The notes beneath the pieces were generated by a model. The model had not been told where the DNA came from. It worked only from the letters and a program-made list of their open reading frames with translations, and made no database searches. A stretch of 64,000 nucleotides of DNA from Rhizomys pruinosus (Eukaryota; Chordata; Mammalia; Rodentia; Spalacidae). The stretch lies in contig VZQC01005691.1 of assembly GCA_009823505.1 (NCBI GenBank), positions 2,973,598-3,037,597 on the forward strand. The letters run 5' to 3'. Position numbers and translations under genes: made by a program. Positions 1 to 11,647 of the stretch are shown here, one piece after another (the first letter of the stretch is position 1; every line of letters starts with the position of its first letter).

Positions 1-861
1 TCTACAAATTACATGGTATTTTAGGACTTAGTAAAAGTAAAAATGTCTATATTAAACAACATTGGTTTAAAGGTTTTAATATAAACAGTAATACATCTAA
101 GTTAATTGGAAATATAAATTGTTGTCCACATCTGTTTTACTTAAAATCTGTATAACAATAACTTTGGGATTAACATATACAAATGTTCTCTATAATTTTT
201 GTGCTATACAGTATCATCTTGTAACATTCTCTTTTACCTGTAGGATAATTTAACTTAAGGAATTAAGTTTTCTTCCCAAATTAACAACATACAGTCACCC
301 AAAACAGCTTGGATAAATTTAATGAAATTTACACCTTGATTCCTGGCTATATGTATGTGTACTACAACTGCCTTTTTGAGACTCATGGGTCAAAAAATAA
401 AAACCTAAATTAAAAAAGGGGGAATACAGTTATATATTAAACCTTTTTGTCAAAATTTTTCAATTTAATCTTAAAACTAACAATGGGAAAAGATTTGTAT
501 GTTCCCACAGGTCAAAATGTCACCAACTTAATGACTGAGAAAGAAAAGATACAGCCTTGCATTGTGTAGGATGTACCAAGAAATACCCGCAGAGAAGTTG
601 GCCCATCTAAACACTAAAAGAAAGAAAAGCCTCAGACTGCTACAGGCATCAAACATCTCTGTGGATCCTATTTGTAACAACTGTTTATAATGAGTCCTAA
701 TGAACCTTACCTTCTAGGTGCTTCACAGTTATGAAAGACTTTCTTACCTCTTTTTCATAGAACAAAGAAAAACATGATGGTAATGAAGTCATTCTCTAAC
801 TGTAAATTAGAGCCAACTGTTATAGAGGTAATCTCTTATAAAACCGGTAAAACTGCCTTCT

Positions 862-1026
862 TTTTTTTTATTTTTTTATTTTTGGTCTTTTCAAGACAGG
901 GTCTCCCTGTAGCCCCAGCTGACCTGGAACTCACTCTGTAGACCAGGGTGGCCTTGAACTCACAAAGATCCGCCTGCCTCTGCCTCCCGAGTGCTAGGAT
1001 TAAAGGCGTGTGCCACCACACCCGGC
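862..1026 (-). repeat. B1 SINE
   Basis: Reverse-complement B1 with a T-rich 5' border (the element's A tail), gagacagggtctccctgtag-type body, and the box ending in cccggc. It is flanked by a 14-bp target-site duplication AAAACTGCCTTCTT at about 849 and at 1027, which defines the ends. Confidence 0.95.
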
Positions 1027-1086
1027 AAAACTGCCTTCTTTAACTGACTAATAGACATAGGAACTGTGAAAAGGATTATTCTATTA

Positions 1087-1156
1087 TTTAGTATTATATT
1101 TGGTTCTATTCAGAACCAAATATTTGGTTCTATTCAGAACCAAATATAATACTAAA
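1087..1156. repeat. 70-bp near-perfect palindrome
   Basis: The sequence from TTTAGTATTATATTTGGTTC to its inverse ending AATACTAAA is self-complementary about the centre at 1121/1122. The only mismatches fall in two 4-nt ATTC loops. Each arm also holds its own small hairpin, GGTTCT-ATTC-AGAACC, so the block is simultaneously a 24-bp direct repeat and an inverted repeat. Function unknown; the short open frames crossing it are by-products. Confidence 0.9.
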
Positions 1157-1560
1157 GTCTCTTTAGGCTGTGCATTTAAGCAAAATATATTAATACAGGA
1201 GAGCTCTGATATCAGCAATGGATTATTCTGCCAAGGAGATGTTGGCCAGGGGATCCAAGCCCCCCCCAAAAAGGTAAAGGCTTCTTGCCTGTAAACTGGG
1301 ATACCTGCAAGAGAGGCAATAAGGCCCTGCTGTCGAATACCTGATGTAAACATGGGAAAGATGTATTGAGACCGCACTTGCAAGTGTACAGATGGTCTCT
1401 GGAACACCAGAGAGTGTTACCAAAGGCCACTAACCAATAAAGCAAATATTTGTCGTCTTGAGTCAAGCAAGACTCCTCCGTCAGCATCAGCTACACCTCA
1501 CCTGCCTGGAAATATTGTGCAGCAGTGGCAGCCACATGTCTATATATCCCAAATCTAATT
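1157..1560 (+). repeat. Possible LTR-like fragment
   Basis: AATAAA near 1437 is followed by a short TTGTCGTCTTGAG segment, an arrangement like the R/U5 part of an LTR. No matching second LTR or internal retroviral region was seen. Assignment is tentative. Confidence 0.22.
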
Positions 1561-2520
1561 GACTATTAGCTCTCTCCTTGGAGGAATAACTCACGGCTGA
1601 TGCCACAAGCTTACATCCTCTAGTGGTTAGGAGATGTTATAAGCCACAGTAAGACTTTGTCATCTTTTACAGAAAAAACATAATTCATGGATTAGCATAC
1701 CATCCAAACATCTGTGTCCATACCAAAGTAACCTACCATAATAATTAGTACTGTTTAAATACCTATATATCTAATTGCTTGTGCTTCATTAGCAGGATTG
1801 TAAGGCTATTCCTGGACAAACTGTCAGCCCATGAAAGGAAACAGCCAGAACTGATCAGAGTCTAAAACGACATCTCCAGAGAAAGTAGACTGTTTTGCTT
1901 CTCGTCCACCTGTGCCCCTTTTCTAAGCCTAGGGAACAATCTGCAGAAGTGGGGGCATGGTAGAATGTAAGGGCTGCGATTGGGGTGAATGGTGAAACTA
2001 CAGCAATATAGACTGGACACTTATTTGATCAACTTGATTGTACAAGACCCTCCAGCTGGATGGTGGGAGCCTTGGGCTGTGTGGGTTTGGGCACAACTGC
2101 TAGCAAATTGGTTTTACATGAAGGATGCTTGGACTCATAACTTATTACTTATTGTTAAAAAATGAAATAAAAGAAAGTATAAAAAAATGTGTGTGCATAG
2201 TTGTGTTTCACATATGTCAAAGCACTAGAATAGAGCAGTCACATATAGGTTTGTTGGTATGTCCATGCATATGGGCTTGTGTATATAAATATGAGTATAT
2301 ATATAAATATATATGAACACACATCTATCTAACCATCAAGAAAATGAAAAAAAAATTTACCTTTAAATTCCAGGATTGTATATAATAAGAAAATCAGATA
2401 TCATATAAAATCACATGCTGCTTTCAAGAATAGAAATAGAATGTTTCTCTTTTTATGGTAACTCCAAAATTATGATTACACTAAGCAAATGCTAGTTAAG
2501 ATTAAAAGTATCTTACTAAC

Positions 2521-2629
2521 CTCTTATTGTAAGCTTGCTATACAATTGTGAATTCATTTCCTTGTCTCGCTGAAAACGTCGAAATTCATCAATCGCTTCA
2601 CGTGTGATAGTAACAGCCAAGACAAATCC
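2521..2629 (-). CDS. ATP9B: ATP9B coding exon: TM2 and entry to the actuator domain
   Basis: This 109-nt exon encodes [20 protein letters not shown] and then [16 protein letters not shown], plus the first base of a Gly codon. The acceptor is tgttttatag before 2629 and the donor is AGAG|gttagtaag after 2521. GFVLAVT is TM2, and [19 protein letters not shown] is the stalk into the A domain, which in P-type ATPases carries the dephosphorylation loop. Compared with human ATP9B as recalled, KEM replaces KEV and TIR replaces TVR, both mild changes. The next exon, expected to begin with the rest of the Gly codon, was not found in 1-2520, so the intron downstream extends past the left edge. Confidence 0.96.
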
Positions 2630-3010
2630 CTATAAAACAAAAGGTATTTAGAAAACAGAACAACAAAATCAACAACCTCAAAAAATGCAAGGGAAAATTC
2701 TTTATTATTAAATTTTACTTTTTCTTCAATATATATTACTCCCTAAAATATAAAGATGGATGAAAATTTAAAAAGAAACAATGAATATTACACAAAGGCT
2801 GAACAACAAAATATTAACATCCCATCACACAACAAAAAATACTGAGCAAACTAAAACAAAGATAGAAAATCTTCAACAAACATGGGCTTTAAAACACAAA
2901 ACTAACAATAACTGAAATAAACTTTTAAATCATTTCTACTTACAGTTATTAGATAGACTCAAAGCACTTAGAAACACAAAATAATTATCAGATATTATCA
3001 ATTTTCTTCT

Positions 3011-3057
3011 AACACACACACACACACACATAAACTACAATGAAGAGCAGAGGTAGC

Positions 3058-3101
<44 letters not shown>
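3011..3101. repeat. (CA)n and (GT)n microsatellites
   Basis: A CA run at 3011-3030 and a GT run of about 40 nt at 3061-3100 flank a 30-nt spacer. The two runs are complementary and could pair as a hairpin. The GT run abuts the T-rich end of a minus-strand B1. Confidence 0.95.
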
Positions 3102-3102
<1 letters not shown>

Positions 3103-3217
3103 ATTTTGGTCTTTTTGAGATAGGGTCTCCCTTTAGTCCCAGCTGGCCTAGAGCTCACAATGTAGACTAGGCTGGCCTTGAACTTACAGAGCTCCACCTG
3201 CCTCTGCCTCCCAAAGC
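3102..3217 (-). repeat. B1 SINE, 5'-truncated
   Basis: Starts tttattttggtctttttgag and ends at cctcccaaagct, so the left B1 box (CCGGGCGTGG end) is missing. Confidence 0.88.
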
Positions 3218-3339
3218 TTATTTTTAGATCTTGCTTTTTAAGTAAACTCTGAACAGATAAATTGATTTCTATATAAATAAAGCTCTGACATACTTATAGC
3301 CTATTATGAAACCTGCTACATATATAATGTCCATCATTT

Positions 3340-3820
3340 TAAAAAATATTATTTTTATTTTATGTGTATGAGGGTACTGCCTGCATGTGTGTAAGTGCAT
3401 CTATTGTGCAGTACCTGTGGAGGTCAGAAGAAGGCATCTAGGGGCTGGAGAGATGGCCTAGCAGTTAAGAGCGCCGACCGCTCTTACAGAGGACCTGGGT
3501 TCGATCCCCAGCACCCACATGGTGGCCAAGAGCCATCTGAAACTCCACTTCCAGGAGAACTCCAGCTCCAGGGGAATCTGAGACCCTCTTCTGACCTCCG
3601 CGGCATTGCACGACACGGGTGCACAGACCTGCATGCAGACAGTACATTGATACACATACAGAAATAAATAAAAAATTAAAAAAAAAAAAGAAGAAGACAT
3701 CCGGAATTATAGGCCATTTGTTAGCTGCCATGTGGGTTCTGGGAATCAAAACTGGGTCCATTGCAAGAGTAGACAGTGCTGGTAACCACTAGCCATCTCT
3801 CAAGTCCCAAGATCCAACCT
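3340..3820 (-). repeat. Older B3-type SINE split by a younger B3
   Basis: Minus-strand B3 halves lie at 3340-3440 (tail, ctgtggaggtcagaagaagg) and 3703-3820 (tRNA-like head ending agccatctctcaagtccc). The gap is filled by the plus-strand B3 at 3441-3693. Confidence 0.85.
3441..3693 (+). repeat. B3-type SINE, young, inserted in another B3
   Basis: Begins ggggctggagagatggccta with RNA polymerase III box-B-like gggttcgatcccc and ends in an A-rich tail. The flanking duplication is AGAAGAAGGCATC (left) and AGAAGAAGACATC (right). It carries the internal CCAGGAGAACTCCAG duplication seen in the young B3 copies of this window. Confidence 0.93.
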
Positions 3821-3879
3821 TTTTTAAAGCTACATATACATCTCTTGACAAGCTTCAGGGATATTCTTTAAAGTTATAA

Positions 3880-4012
3880 ATATGCAGCACACTCCTATAA
3901 TTCTAGCATAGCAGTAGGGAGCTTGAAGTCATACCAAGAGTGTGAGGTCAACATGGGCTACATAGTGACATTCTGGCTCAAAAATCAAAACAAGCAAATA
4001 AAAAAAATACTA
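3880..4012 (+). repeat. Old B1-like SINE
   Basis: Degraded match to B1: cagcacactcctataattct, later aacatgggctacatagtgac and tggctcaaaa. Highly diverged. Confidence 0.55.
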
Positions 4013-4261
4013 TTCAAATCACTTTCCCCATGGGGGTGAGGGGAACCCCTTCTTCAATAGTCTTTCCTATTTCTGATTACTTTAATTTATTCCACTGTAA
4101 CAGACCATTAGATGAATTTCCATCTTTTCTTCCTCTCTGAAACCAAACAGTTACATTAAGTAGATCACTGGAGAATATGAGTCCTACAGCCACTTTCAGC
4201 ATTTGTCTCAAATATCCTGTTAAAAAGCACTTTGTATACAATACAGCTTAGAGTATCAGAG

Positions 4262-4604
4262 CAGGGCTAGAAAGATAGCACAGTAGGTAAAGAACTTACT
4301 ATGCAAAAAAGAGAACCTGAGTTTGATCCCCATTACCCACATAAAAAAACCTGGTATGTGCTAATAATCCTGGCACTGAATGAACAGGCAGACTGATCCC
4401 CAGGGGTTGCTGACCAGACAGCCTAGCCTACTTGGAGAGCACCAGGCCAATGAGAGACATTGTCTCAAAGGTAAAGGTGGACAGGGCATAGAGAATGACA
4501 ACCAAAGTTGTCTTCTGGTTTCCATATATACATATGTACAACCATATATACATATGCACATGGACACACATACATATATACCCAAAATGTAAGAAGGTGC
4601 AGTT
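4262..4604 (+). repeat. Composite tRNA-derived SINE (B4-like)
   Basis: A tRNA-like head (gctagaaagatagcacagta, gagtttgatccccattaccc) is followed by a B1-related part (gagacattgtctcaaagg) and a tail tccatatatacatatg. The same architecture recurs at 14896-15557, 40100-40372 (minus) and 59765-60120. Confidence 0.6.
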
Positions 4605-5504
4605 CTTCTTCCTATTCAAGATTAATCTGACAACCCTGAGTCTTCATCTCCACTGACCCCTGTTCATCTCATTTGAGATGCAAATCCATGTGCTCTCCCT
4701 AATTATAAACACCTCGTAACACTTTCAATGACCCTAAACTACCCTGGCTCCACAATCAACTACCCCTAAAAACACTGAGTAATTTCCTTATTGTGTACCA
4801 CAAACACCTTCACACATCCATTACCCCTTGACTCTCCTCAGCTCAATTCAAACTACACTCAAACAAGGTAGACTTCTCAGGCCTCTGGCCATTAGCCACT
4901 GTTCACCATCTCCCTTCCTTTCACCTCTTCACTCCCTAAGCTTCTTAGACTCCATCCTCCCACTTTGCTGATGCTGTCAGTTCTGTACGTCTTGATTCAA
5001 TCCCAATGCCATCTCCCAAAATGGTGCTACAGTTTTCTCCAACTGCTGTCTGTGCTCCACATACCTCTTCAACCTAACCAGTATCTATGTTGCAGGGAGA
5101 TGGGCTCAGGTCTGCCTCAGCTCTTCCCACATCCCCCACATCCCCAATGAGCCAGTCTCACTTACTCCTCAGTCTCCGTCTCCTGGAAATTCATCTTCCA
5201 GGCAAGGGAAACTTTCCATAGCTCCCCAATCTTGATCTTCCTCTCCCTGAAATACAGTGCTCCCCCTGGAGCCCCACCACCCATCTGAAGAATGGACAGA
5301 TCTGTAGCTTTGTCTCCCTCTAAAGGCAATTTTACCTTCCAACTCTAAGAGTCCCATGGACGGGCCCCTGAAACATTATGATGAGGCTCATCACATCTTT
5401 GTAAAAGTGCTTACTGGAAGCCCTACTTTAAGATTACTAAAGCCATTCTTGAACTCCCTGAAAAAGAAGGCCTGAACATGATTTGCCTTTCTGTTTTCTT
5501 CTAT

Positions 5505-6245
5505 GGACTCTTAATTGTTCGGCTCTTACATTTAGTTTATGGTTCATTTTAAGTTACTTCTTAGGTTAAATGTGAGACAGGAATTCAACTTTGTTCTTTT
5601 GTTTGTAGATATCCAGTTGTTACAACACCATTTCTTGAAAAGACTAATCTTTTACCATCAACCTATCTTGGGGTGCCCTTGTGGGAAATCAATCTGCCAC
5701 AGACATAAAGGTTTACTTTGGGGCTCTCAATCATAGCCCATTGTTCTGTATTCTCACCTTATGTCAGTACCACACTGCCTTATTTATGGTAGTTTTTAAA
5801 TAGGAGCATGTGAACCCATTCATTTTTATTTACTTTCTCTGAGATATACTGGACACTCTGGGTCCCTGGAATTTTTCATAACAATTTTACAATCAGCTCA
5901 TAAATTTCTGGAGGAGGAAAAAAGGAGAAGAAGAAAGGAGTCCATGTGGGATTTTGATAAGGCCTTAATTAAACCTATACTCAATTTAAAGAACACCATA
6001 ATATTAGTCTATAACATAGGATGACTTTCCATTTATTCAAATCTTCACTAGCTTTTTCTTTAGAAAACATTTTATAATTCTTCGTATGTACTCACTTTCA
6101 CAAGTTAGACCTAAATATATTTTCTTTATGATGCTATTACAAGTGAAGCTGTTATCTTGATTTCATTTCAGATAGTCATAGCTAAGATAGAGAAATAGAA
6201 ATGGTTCCGATAACTTGTATCCTGCAGCCTTGGTAACTGACTTTT
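5505..6245 (-). mobile_element. Old L1 ORF2 fragment
   Basis: Reverse-strand L1 text such as gatatccagttgttacaaca and catttcttgaaaagactaat, typical of degraded ORF2. It is full of stops and non-functional. Confidence 0.65.
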
Positions 6246-6269
6246 CCATCCCTACACTCCCCTGTGTTC

Positions 6270-6560
6270 TTCTATATACATCATGATGCCACCTATGTAT
6301 AGAAATAGATTGCTGCAATGGTTAGAATCACTGAAGAGCCAGGTCCTCTGGAGCATGAGGAATCTTCTACATTAACTGAGGTTGAGAAGATCTGTCCTAA
6401 ACATGGGGAAATCCTGCTATGGGCTGGGGTCCAAGTGACGGAATGCAATGTGATCATGACTTCCCTGCCATGGTAGACTGCCTCATCAAACATGAGCAAA
6501 ATCAACCTTAAGTTGTTTTTTTTCAGGCATTTTGTTGCCACAATAAGGAAAGTAACTAAT
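6270..6560 (+). repeat. Rodent interspersed repeat, family not named
   Basis: The end tgccatggtagactgcctca, then aagttgttttttttcaggca and ggaaagtaactaatacaa, resembles a dispersed rodent repeat I have seen in mouse sequence but cannot name. Confidence 0.4.
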
Positions 6561-6983
6561 ACAATAGCTGTCTAAATGCTTTTTATTTCTTTGCTTACCT
6601 ACTTGTCCTGTTCACTTTACCTTCAATACAATGTTAAACAGAAGTGGCTAAAACAGACTCCTTGCTCCTGAACTTAAGGTATGAATTGTGTGAAGAAAAA
6701 TATTTTAAGAACAAAAAGGATTTGTATGTTATGATCAAATGTTTCCACAGTGAAGTGAAAAATGTACTGCAAGGTATTGCAGCCAAATTCTTCAGCCCTG
6801 ACCACCTGTCATCACAAAGTACCAATGAAATAAAGTGGTAATTAACAGACATTAGCGATGAAAGGAACTTGAATATAAATTATTTTATTAGAACCACAGA
6901 AACAGAAAATATGAAAAGCTGAAGCAGCAGATACCCCTGCTCTCCCCCAACAAAAACATTTTAAAAGACTTAAAGAAATTTGG

Positions 6984-7117
6984 CAATGCATTGGCAGCCC
7001 ATGCTTATAATCTCAGTATTCAGGAGGGTGAGGCAGGGGGGGACTGCCACAAATTTGAGGACAGCTTGGACTACACACTGTGTTCCAGGCCATCCTGGGA
7101 TAAGATGTAAGACTTTG

Positions 7118-7118
<1 letters not shown>
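6984..7118 (+). repeat. Old B1-like SINE
   Basis: Recognisable by cagcccatgcttataatctc, ggagggtgaggcaggg and aagactttgtca. The A tail has become the CA run that follows. Confidence 0.65.

Positions 7119-7160
<42 letters not shown>
7119..7160. repeat. (CA)n microsatellite
   Basis: Uninterrupted 42-nt CA tract, continuous with the tail of the old B1 at 6984. Confidence 0.97.
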
Positions 7161-7161
<1 letters not shown>

Positions 7162-7189
7162 CTCCCCAATCTTAGTCAAAGAATTATCA

Positions 7190-7445
7190 GCAGCTGAATG
7201 CTCCTGGGTGAGGAAGAGCTGATATTCTTAAAGGGAAGGACTCTAGACAGGTTAACTAAACCCCAGTGGATGAACTTGGGGTAACTAAATTGACACAATA
7301 GGCCTTAACGCAAATGACAGAATGTACGAATTCCAGTGTGGGGGAGGGGTGCGATGGGAGGGTGCCAATGGGGAAAGGCGGATAAAGATGATTAAGGTTG
7401 ATTAAGATGTTCTGTATAAAATACTCAAAAATTCAATAAAAAATT
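7190..7445 (+). mobile_element. L1-type 3' end, copy 1 of a three-copy local family
   Basis: Shares gctgggtgaggaagag-like text, a G-rich block (gtgggggaggggtgcgatgg) and the closing gattaagatg ... attcaataaaa with 9095-9325 and 52850-53165. It looks like an old rodent L1 3' UTR truncated at its 5' side. Confidence 0.55.
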
Positions 7446-7452
7446 TTCACAT

Positions 7453-7617
7453 AGCTGGGCATGGTGGTGCATGCCATTAATCCCAGCACTCGGGAGACAG
7501 AAGCAAGTGGATCTCTGTGAGTTCAAGGCCAGCCTGGTCTATATAGTGAGTTCCAGGACAGCTGGAGCTACAGGGAGACCCTGTCTCAAAAAGACCAAAA
7601 AAAAATTTTTTTTTCAC
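7453..7617 (+). repeat. B1 SINE
   Basis: agctgggcatggtggtgcat through gggagaccctgtctcaaaaa with an A-rich tail. Confidence 0.93.
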
Positions 7618-8284
7618 AAAAAAGATTTTTGTTTTGGACTTTCAAGAGCATCAAAATTTATACACACGTAATTAAGTACTGTCACATCTAGAATATTATA
7701 CAAAAGAGAAAAGAATCAAGAATCCCAGTATATATGAAACCCTAGAAATAACCTGAATATCTATAAATCAGAAGTTCTGGGTTATGAAATACTATATTTC
7801 CTCAATTCAATGATACTTAGTTTAGCATGTATCATTATTATTTTACTATAGCTTGGGTAGTAGCACCATTGCCAAAACAGGCACTATCATCAATCACAGA
7901 TCCATTTCAGTAACATGAGACAAGTGCATCTCTGAATCCAGAGAATATGTTTCTAGCAGGCATTCCTAGGTCAGGAAATATTTATTATCACAGACTCATG
8001 TTCACGATATATAAGCAATTTCTTAAAGTTCTACTTGTAGCTGGCTTGCTCGGAAAAGGAAGAACAAATGTCCAGTATATTTTACTTATACTGTAGACAG
8101 TATTTAAGGAGGAGGGCACATCACAATCATCTGCAAAGTTCTGGTCCTTTGCAGGCCATTTTGATATAACCTGCTTAATTAAGTGTGTATGAATTTTGAG
8201 GCGCCTGAGAGAAAAAAAACAACCCTCAGGCATATTCCCTAAACTTCTTACTTCCAGTTAGTCAAGGTTATTTCTCGGTTTTCA

Positions 8285-9325
8285 TCTATACTGGAATCCT
8301 TGATTAGCTCTAAAGCCTAATAACCAAAACAACAGGCAAAGCAAAATACCTCTACTGGTACAGTAGTAACACTGTTATCTGGGGAGTAATCGACAGTTAT
8401 CTAATGGGACTTAAAGCCTTTTCAGTAGGAGGGAACTCATGGGCAGCACTGTAATTATAGCCAAAAAATACATGGTTAGAGGGATCATACGAAATTTCTT
8501 ACCATATGCTAAATATGGATCCTTATATTTACAGACAAGTATACCATATACCACTAATCAAAGAAGCCTCTTTCTGCAACAGATGAAGGCTATGATAGAG
8601 TTCCACAACCGGTCACACACAGAGAATATATACCTGAGAGAAGCCCAGCCCTAGGTGACACATCTACAGTGGAACCTCTATACCTAGGCTCAAGGAACAT
8701 AGTGGCACAGGGGGTGGAGAGAGTTCTAGTGCATCCCTCAACTCTCACCAGCTAAGCTTCTTACACAACAGAGGTGATGTACACAGAAGGCCACACTGGC
8801 TAAGTTTAAGAAAATAACAGACTGTGGAATGTCCCAGGATAGGACTCCTGTATTAAACCTCACCCACCCATGGCTCAAGGGACCACTGTGGAAGACGGGA
8901 TGGAAAGACTGTAAGGATCAGTACTGGTCCCATGATCATAGGGAAACAGAAGCTTTCAGGCCACTGGAAGCTTTCCCGTGTGAACTGGCGGCAATGATGG
9001 CATGCACAAGACCTACGCTAACTCAGTCAGACAAGGGCCCAACCAGAAACCAGGAAAAAGGGGGATGGGCCCTGGCTTAGCCTGTTGGCAACTGATTACT
9101 GCTGGGTGAGGAAGAGAAGATCTTCTTTAAGATCTTTAGATAGACTACCTGAACTCCAGTGAATGAAGGTGCACCAAAGGACATCTAGATGCAAATGCTC
9201 AACTAGATAGGACTTAACATATGACAGAACGAATGAGGTCGGGGAGGGGTCAGTGGGGAAAAGGGTCTAAATTTGATTAAGAGCTATTATATGAAATGCA
9301 TAAAAACTCAATAAAAGAAAATAAA
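8285..9325 (+). mobile_element. L1-type 3' end, copy 2 (longest)
   Basis: About 1 kb colinear with 52095-53165. Shared landmarks include agcctaataaccaaaacaac, atttacagacaagtata, ggactcctgtattaaacctc and gcatgcacaagacctacgct. It ends with a G-rich block and actcaataaaa. Resembles the long 3' UTR of old rodent L1 (Lx-type) from memory. No coding frame survives. Confidence 0.55.
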
Positions 9326-9587
9326 AATAAAAGAATATGTAGCTTGATTCTATGAAAAAATCAAAATGCCAACTTTTTTTTCAACATAGATTTGCTCAAG
9401 TCTTACCTAAAACATGTACCTCTACTTTTGATCCCAGCGAAAACAGTCCAAGACATGTATGTTATTTTTACCCCAGGTAACTCTAACTTCCACCCTTTTA
9501 AACTTCTGGCTTAAATACAGCAAACTTTTACTCTAATTTAAGTAACTGAATAATTATAAACCAGGGGAAAAATGTATTACTTCCTAC

Positions 9588-9879
9588 TGCTTTTTTTCAT
9601 TTTTTATTGAAGTTTTGTGTATTTCATACCACATTTCTTAATCAAATTTAGACCTAATTCCCCTTCCTTGCCCCCTCCCCATCAGAGCTCATGCAGTCTG
9701 CCATACATGTCTATCTTTTTTTAATTCACATTTTTCTCCTTTAATTTTATATTGCTCTAAAGTATGTACATATACACTCCCCCCACTTATACCACAACTA
9801 CGAAGTCTGAAAATAAGTGGTAGGTTAATTCTAGATCCCATTAAGGTATTCACATTATAATGGTACAGTTGCTTTCAAA

Positions 9880-9934
<55 letters not shown>

Positions 9935-10505
9935 AACACACACATTGCTCAGTTTGCCTTACTACTACGTATTTGGTGCTAACATCCACAGATGAGGGAT
10001 ACCATTTGTCCTTTGTTTTTCTGGGACTGTGTTATGTCACTTAGCATAATGTCTTCTAGTTCCATCCATTTACCTGCAAAGTTCATGATGTCATCTTTCT
10101 TTACTGCTGCACAGAACTCCATTGTGTAGATGTACTACATTTTCTCTATCCACTCGTCACTTGAGGGGCATTTGGGTTGGTTCCAGCTCCTTGCTATTGT
10201 GAAGAGAGCTGTAATAAACATAGATGTGCATCTGTCTTTGCAATGAGTCTTGTGGGTATATACCCAGGAGTGGTATGGCTGGGTCAGGTGGTAAGCTCAT
10301 TTTAAGTCTTTTAAGGGTTCTCCACACTGCTTTCCATAGTGGTTGTACAAGTCTATATTCCCACCAGAAGTGGATGAGTGTTCCTCTTTCCCTACAACCT
10401 CTCCAGCACTTGGTGTCATTGGTTTTTGTGATACAGGAGTGAAATGATATCTTAAAGTGCTTTGAATTTGCATTTCCTTAATGAGTAATGATGTTGAACA
10501 ATTTT
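9588..10505 (-). mobile_element. L1 copy A, 3' UTR and ORF2 C-terminus, 5'-truncated
   Basis: T-rich border, 3' UTR with ccctcccc block, then the ORF2 C-terminal region (mirror of the intact L1 at 18599-19110), stopping at gatgttgaacaatttt. A CA microsatellite has expanded within its 3' UTR. It appears to sit in the tail of copy B. Confidence 0.88.
9882..9944. repeat. (CA)n microsatellite inside an L1 3' UTR
   Basis: About 60 nt of CA with three AAACA interruptions near its right end. Confidence 0.95.
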
Positions 10506-11647
10506 TAATACTTTTATTGATATTTGTGTATTTCATACATCACTTTTCAGTTCAATTTAGACATATTCCCCTTTCCTTTCCCCCCACCCCAACCCAGATC
10601 ATGCACTCTGCCATACATGTCCTGAATCTTTCAGTCTTTTTAAAGTTTTTCTCTGCAAAGGTTTATTATTATGGGCAGAATTTAACTATATAAATCTGTT
10701 TTTTGACCCAGTCCTTATGTTGTTGTGGTTCCCTCCCAATTGTATTGCTCCAAAATACATCTATATAAACATCATATATGTACCAGAATTATGTCCTCCA
10801 GGAATAAACTGTATGTTAACTCCGATAAATGTTTAGGAGTTCACATTTTTTCCATTTAATTTTATATTACTCTAAAATATGAATACATACCTTCTGCCCA
10901 TATACATGAATTACCATGTCTGAAAGTAAGTGGTAAGTTAATTCTAGGGCTCATTAAGAGATTCACATTATAACATCATAGTTGCTTTCAGATAGAAAGA
11001 AATACAACAATAATGTTGCTCAGCTTGCCTTTCAATTAGGGGATCTGGTACTAGCATCCACAAATGAGAGAAACCATTTCCCGTTTGTTTCTTTAGGACT
11101 TCACTTAGCATAATGGCTTCGAGTTCCATCCATTTACCTGCAAAGTTCATGATGTCATCTTTCTTTACCGCTGCAAAGAACTCCATTGTGTAGATGTACC
11201 ACATTTTTGTTATTCACTCAACAGTTGAGGGGTATTTGGGTTGGTTCCAGCTCTTGGATATTGTGAGGATGGCTGCAATAAACACAGAAGTGCATGTATC
11301 TTTTTAGTAGGATGAGTCTTGTGGGTATATTCCCAGGGGTGGTATGGCTGGGTCAGGTGGGTTTTGAGTCTCTTAAGGGTTCTCCACACTGCTTTCCATA
11401 GTGGTTGTATGAATTTACATTCCTACCAGCAGTGGATGAGTGTTCCCCTTTCCCCACAATCTCTCCAGCATTTGGTGTCTTTTGTTTTCTTGATCTTAGC
11501 CAGTCTTATCAGAGTGAGATGGTAACTTAGAGTGGTTTTAATTTACATTTCCTATAATTATTAGCGATATTGAACACTTTTTAAGCTGTTTCTCAGCCAT
11601 CTTTACTTCCTCACTGGTGAAGTCTCTGTTCAGCTCTTTATTCCATC

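Larger units (their letters stand above)
1..2520 (-). other. ATP9B: ATP9B intron (partial), downstream of the TM2 exon
   Basis: No further ATP9B exon was recognised here on the minus strand. Contents are a B1 at 862-1026, a palindrome at 1087-1156, and a stretch at 1157-1560 that vaguely resembles an LTR (AATAAA followed by a TTGTCGTC stretch). 1-861 and 1561-2500 look like AT-rich single-copy or decayed repeat DNA with nothing I can name. Confidence 0.8.

Noticed and set aside
836..1021. Open frames reading HTPLILALGRQRQADLCEFKA, and many like it
   Set aside because: These are translations of B1 SINEs, which stay open by chance in one frame. The same peptide recurs at 7471, 28280, 30992, 34127, 43807, 48687 and 57299.
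3441..3520. tRNA gene
   Set aside because: The A/B-box sequences belong to tRNA-derived SINE heads (B3, ID, B4-like) and do not form an intact cloverleaf with acceptor stem. No true tRNA was seen.
3458..3700. Open frames with VCAPVSCNAAEVRRG or YCLHAGLCTRVVQCRGGQ
   Set aside because: Translations of B3 SINEs; recur at 11716, 14901, 35915, 58851, 60699 and 61339.
8829..9080. 83-aa frame
   Set aside because: Lies in a repeated non-coding L1-type 3' end and is not conserved in the copy at 52590.
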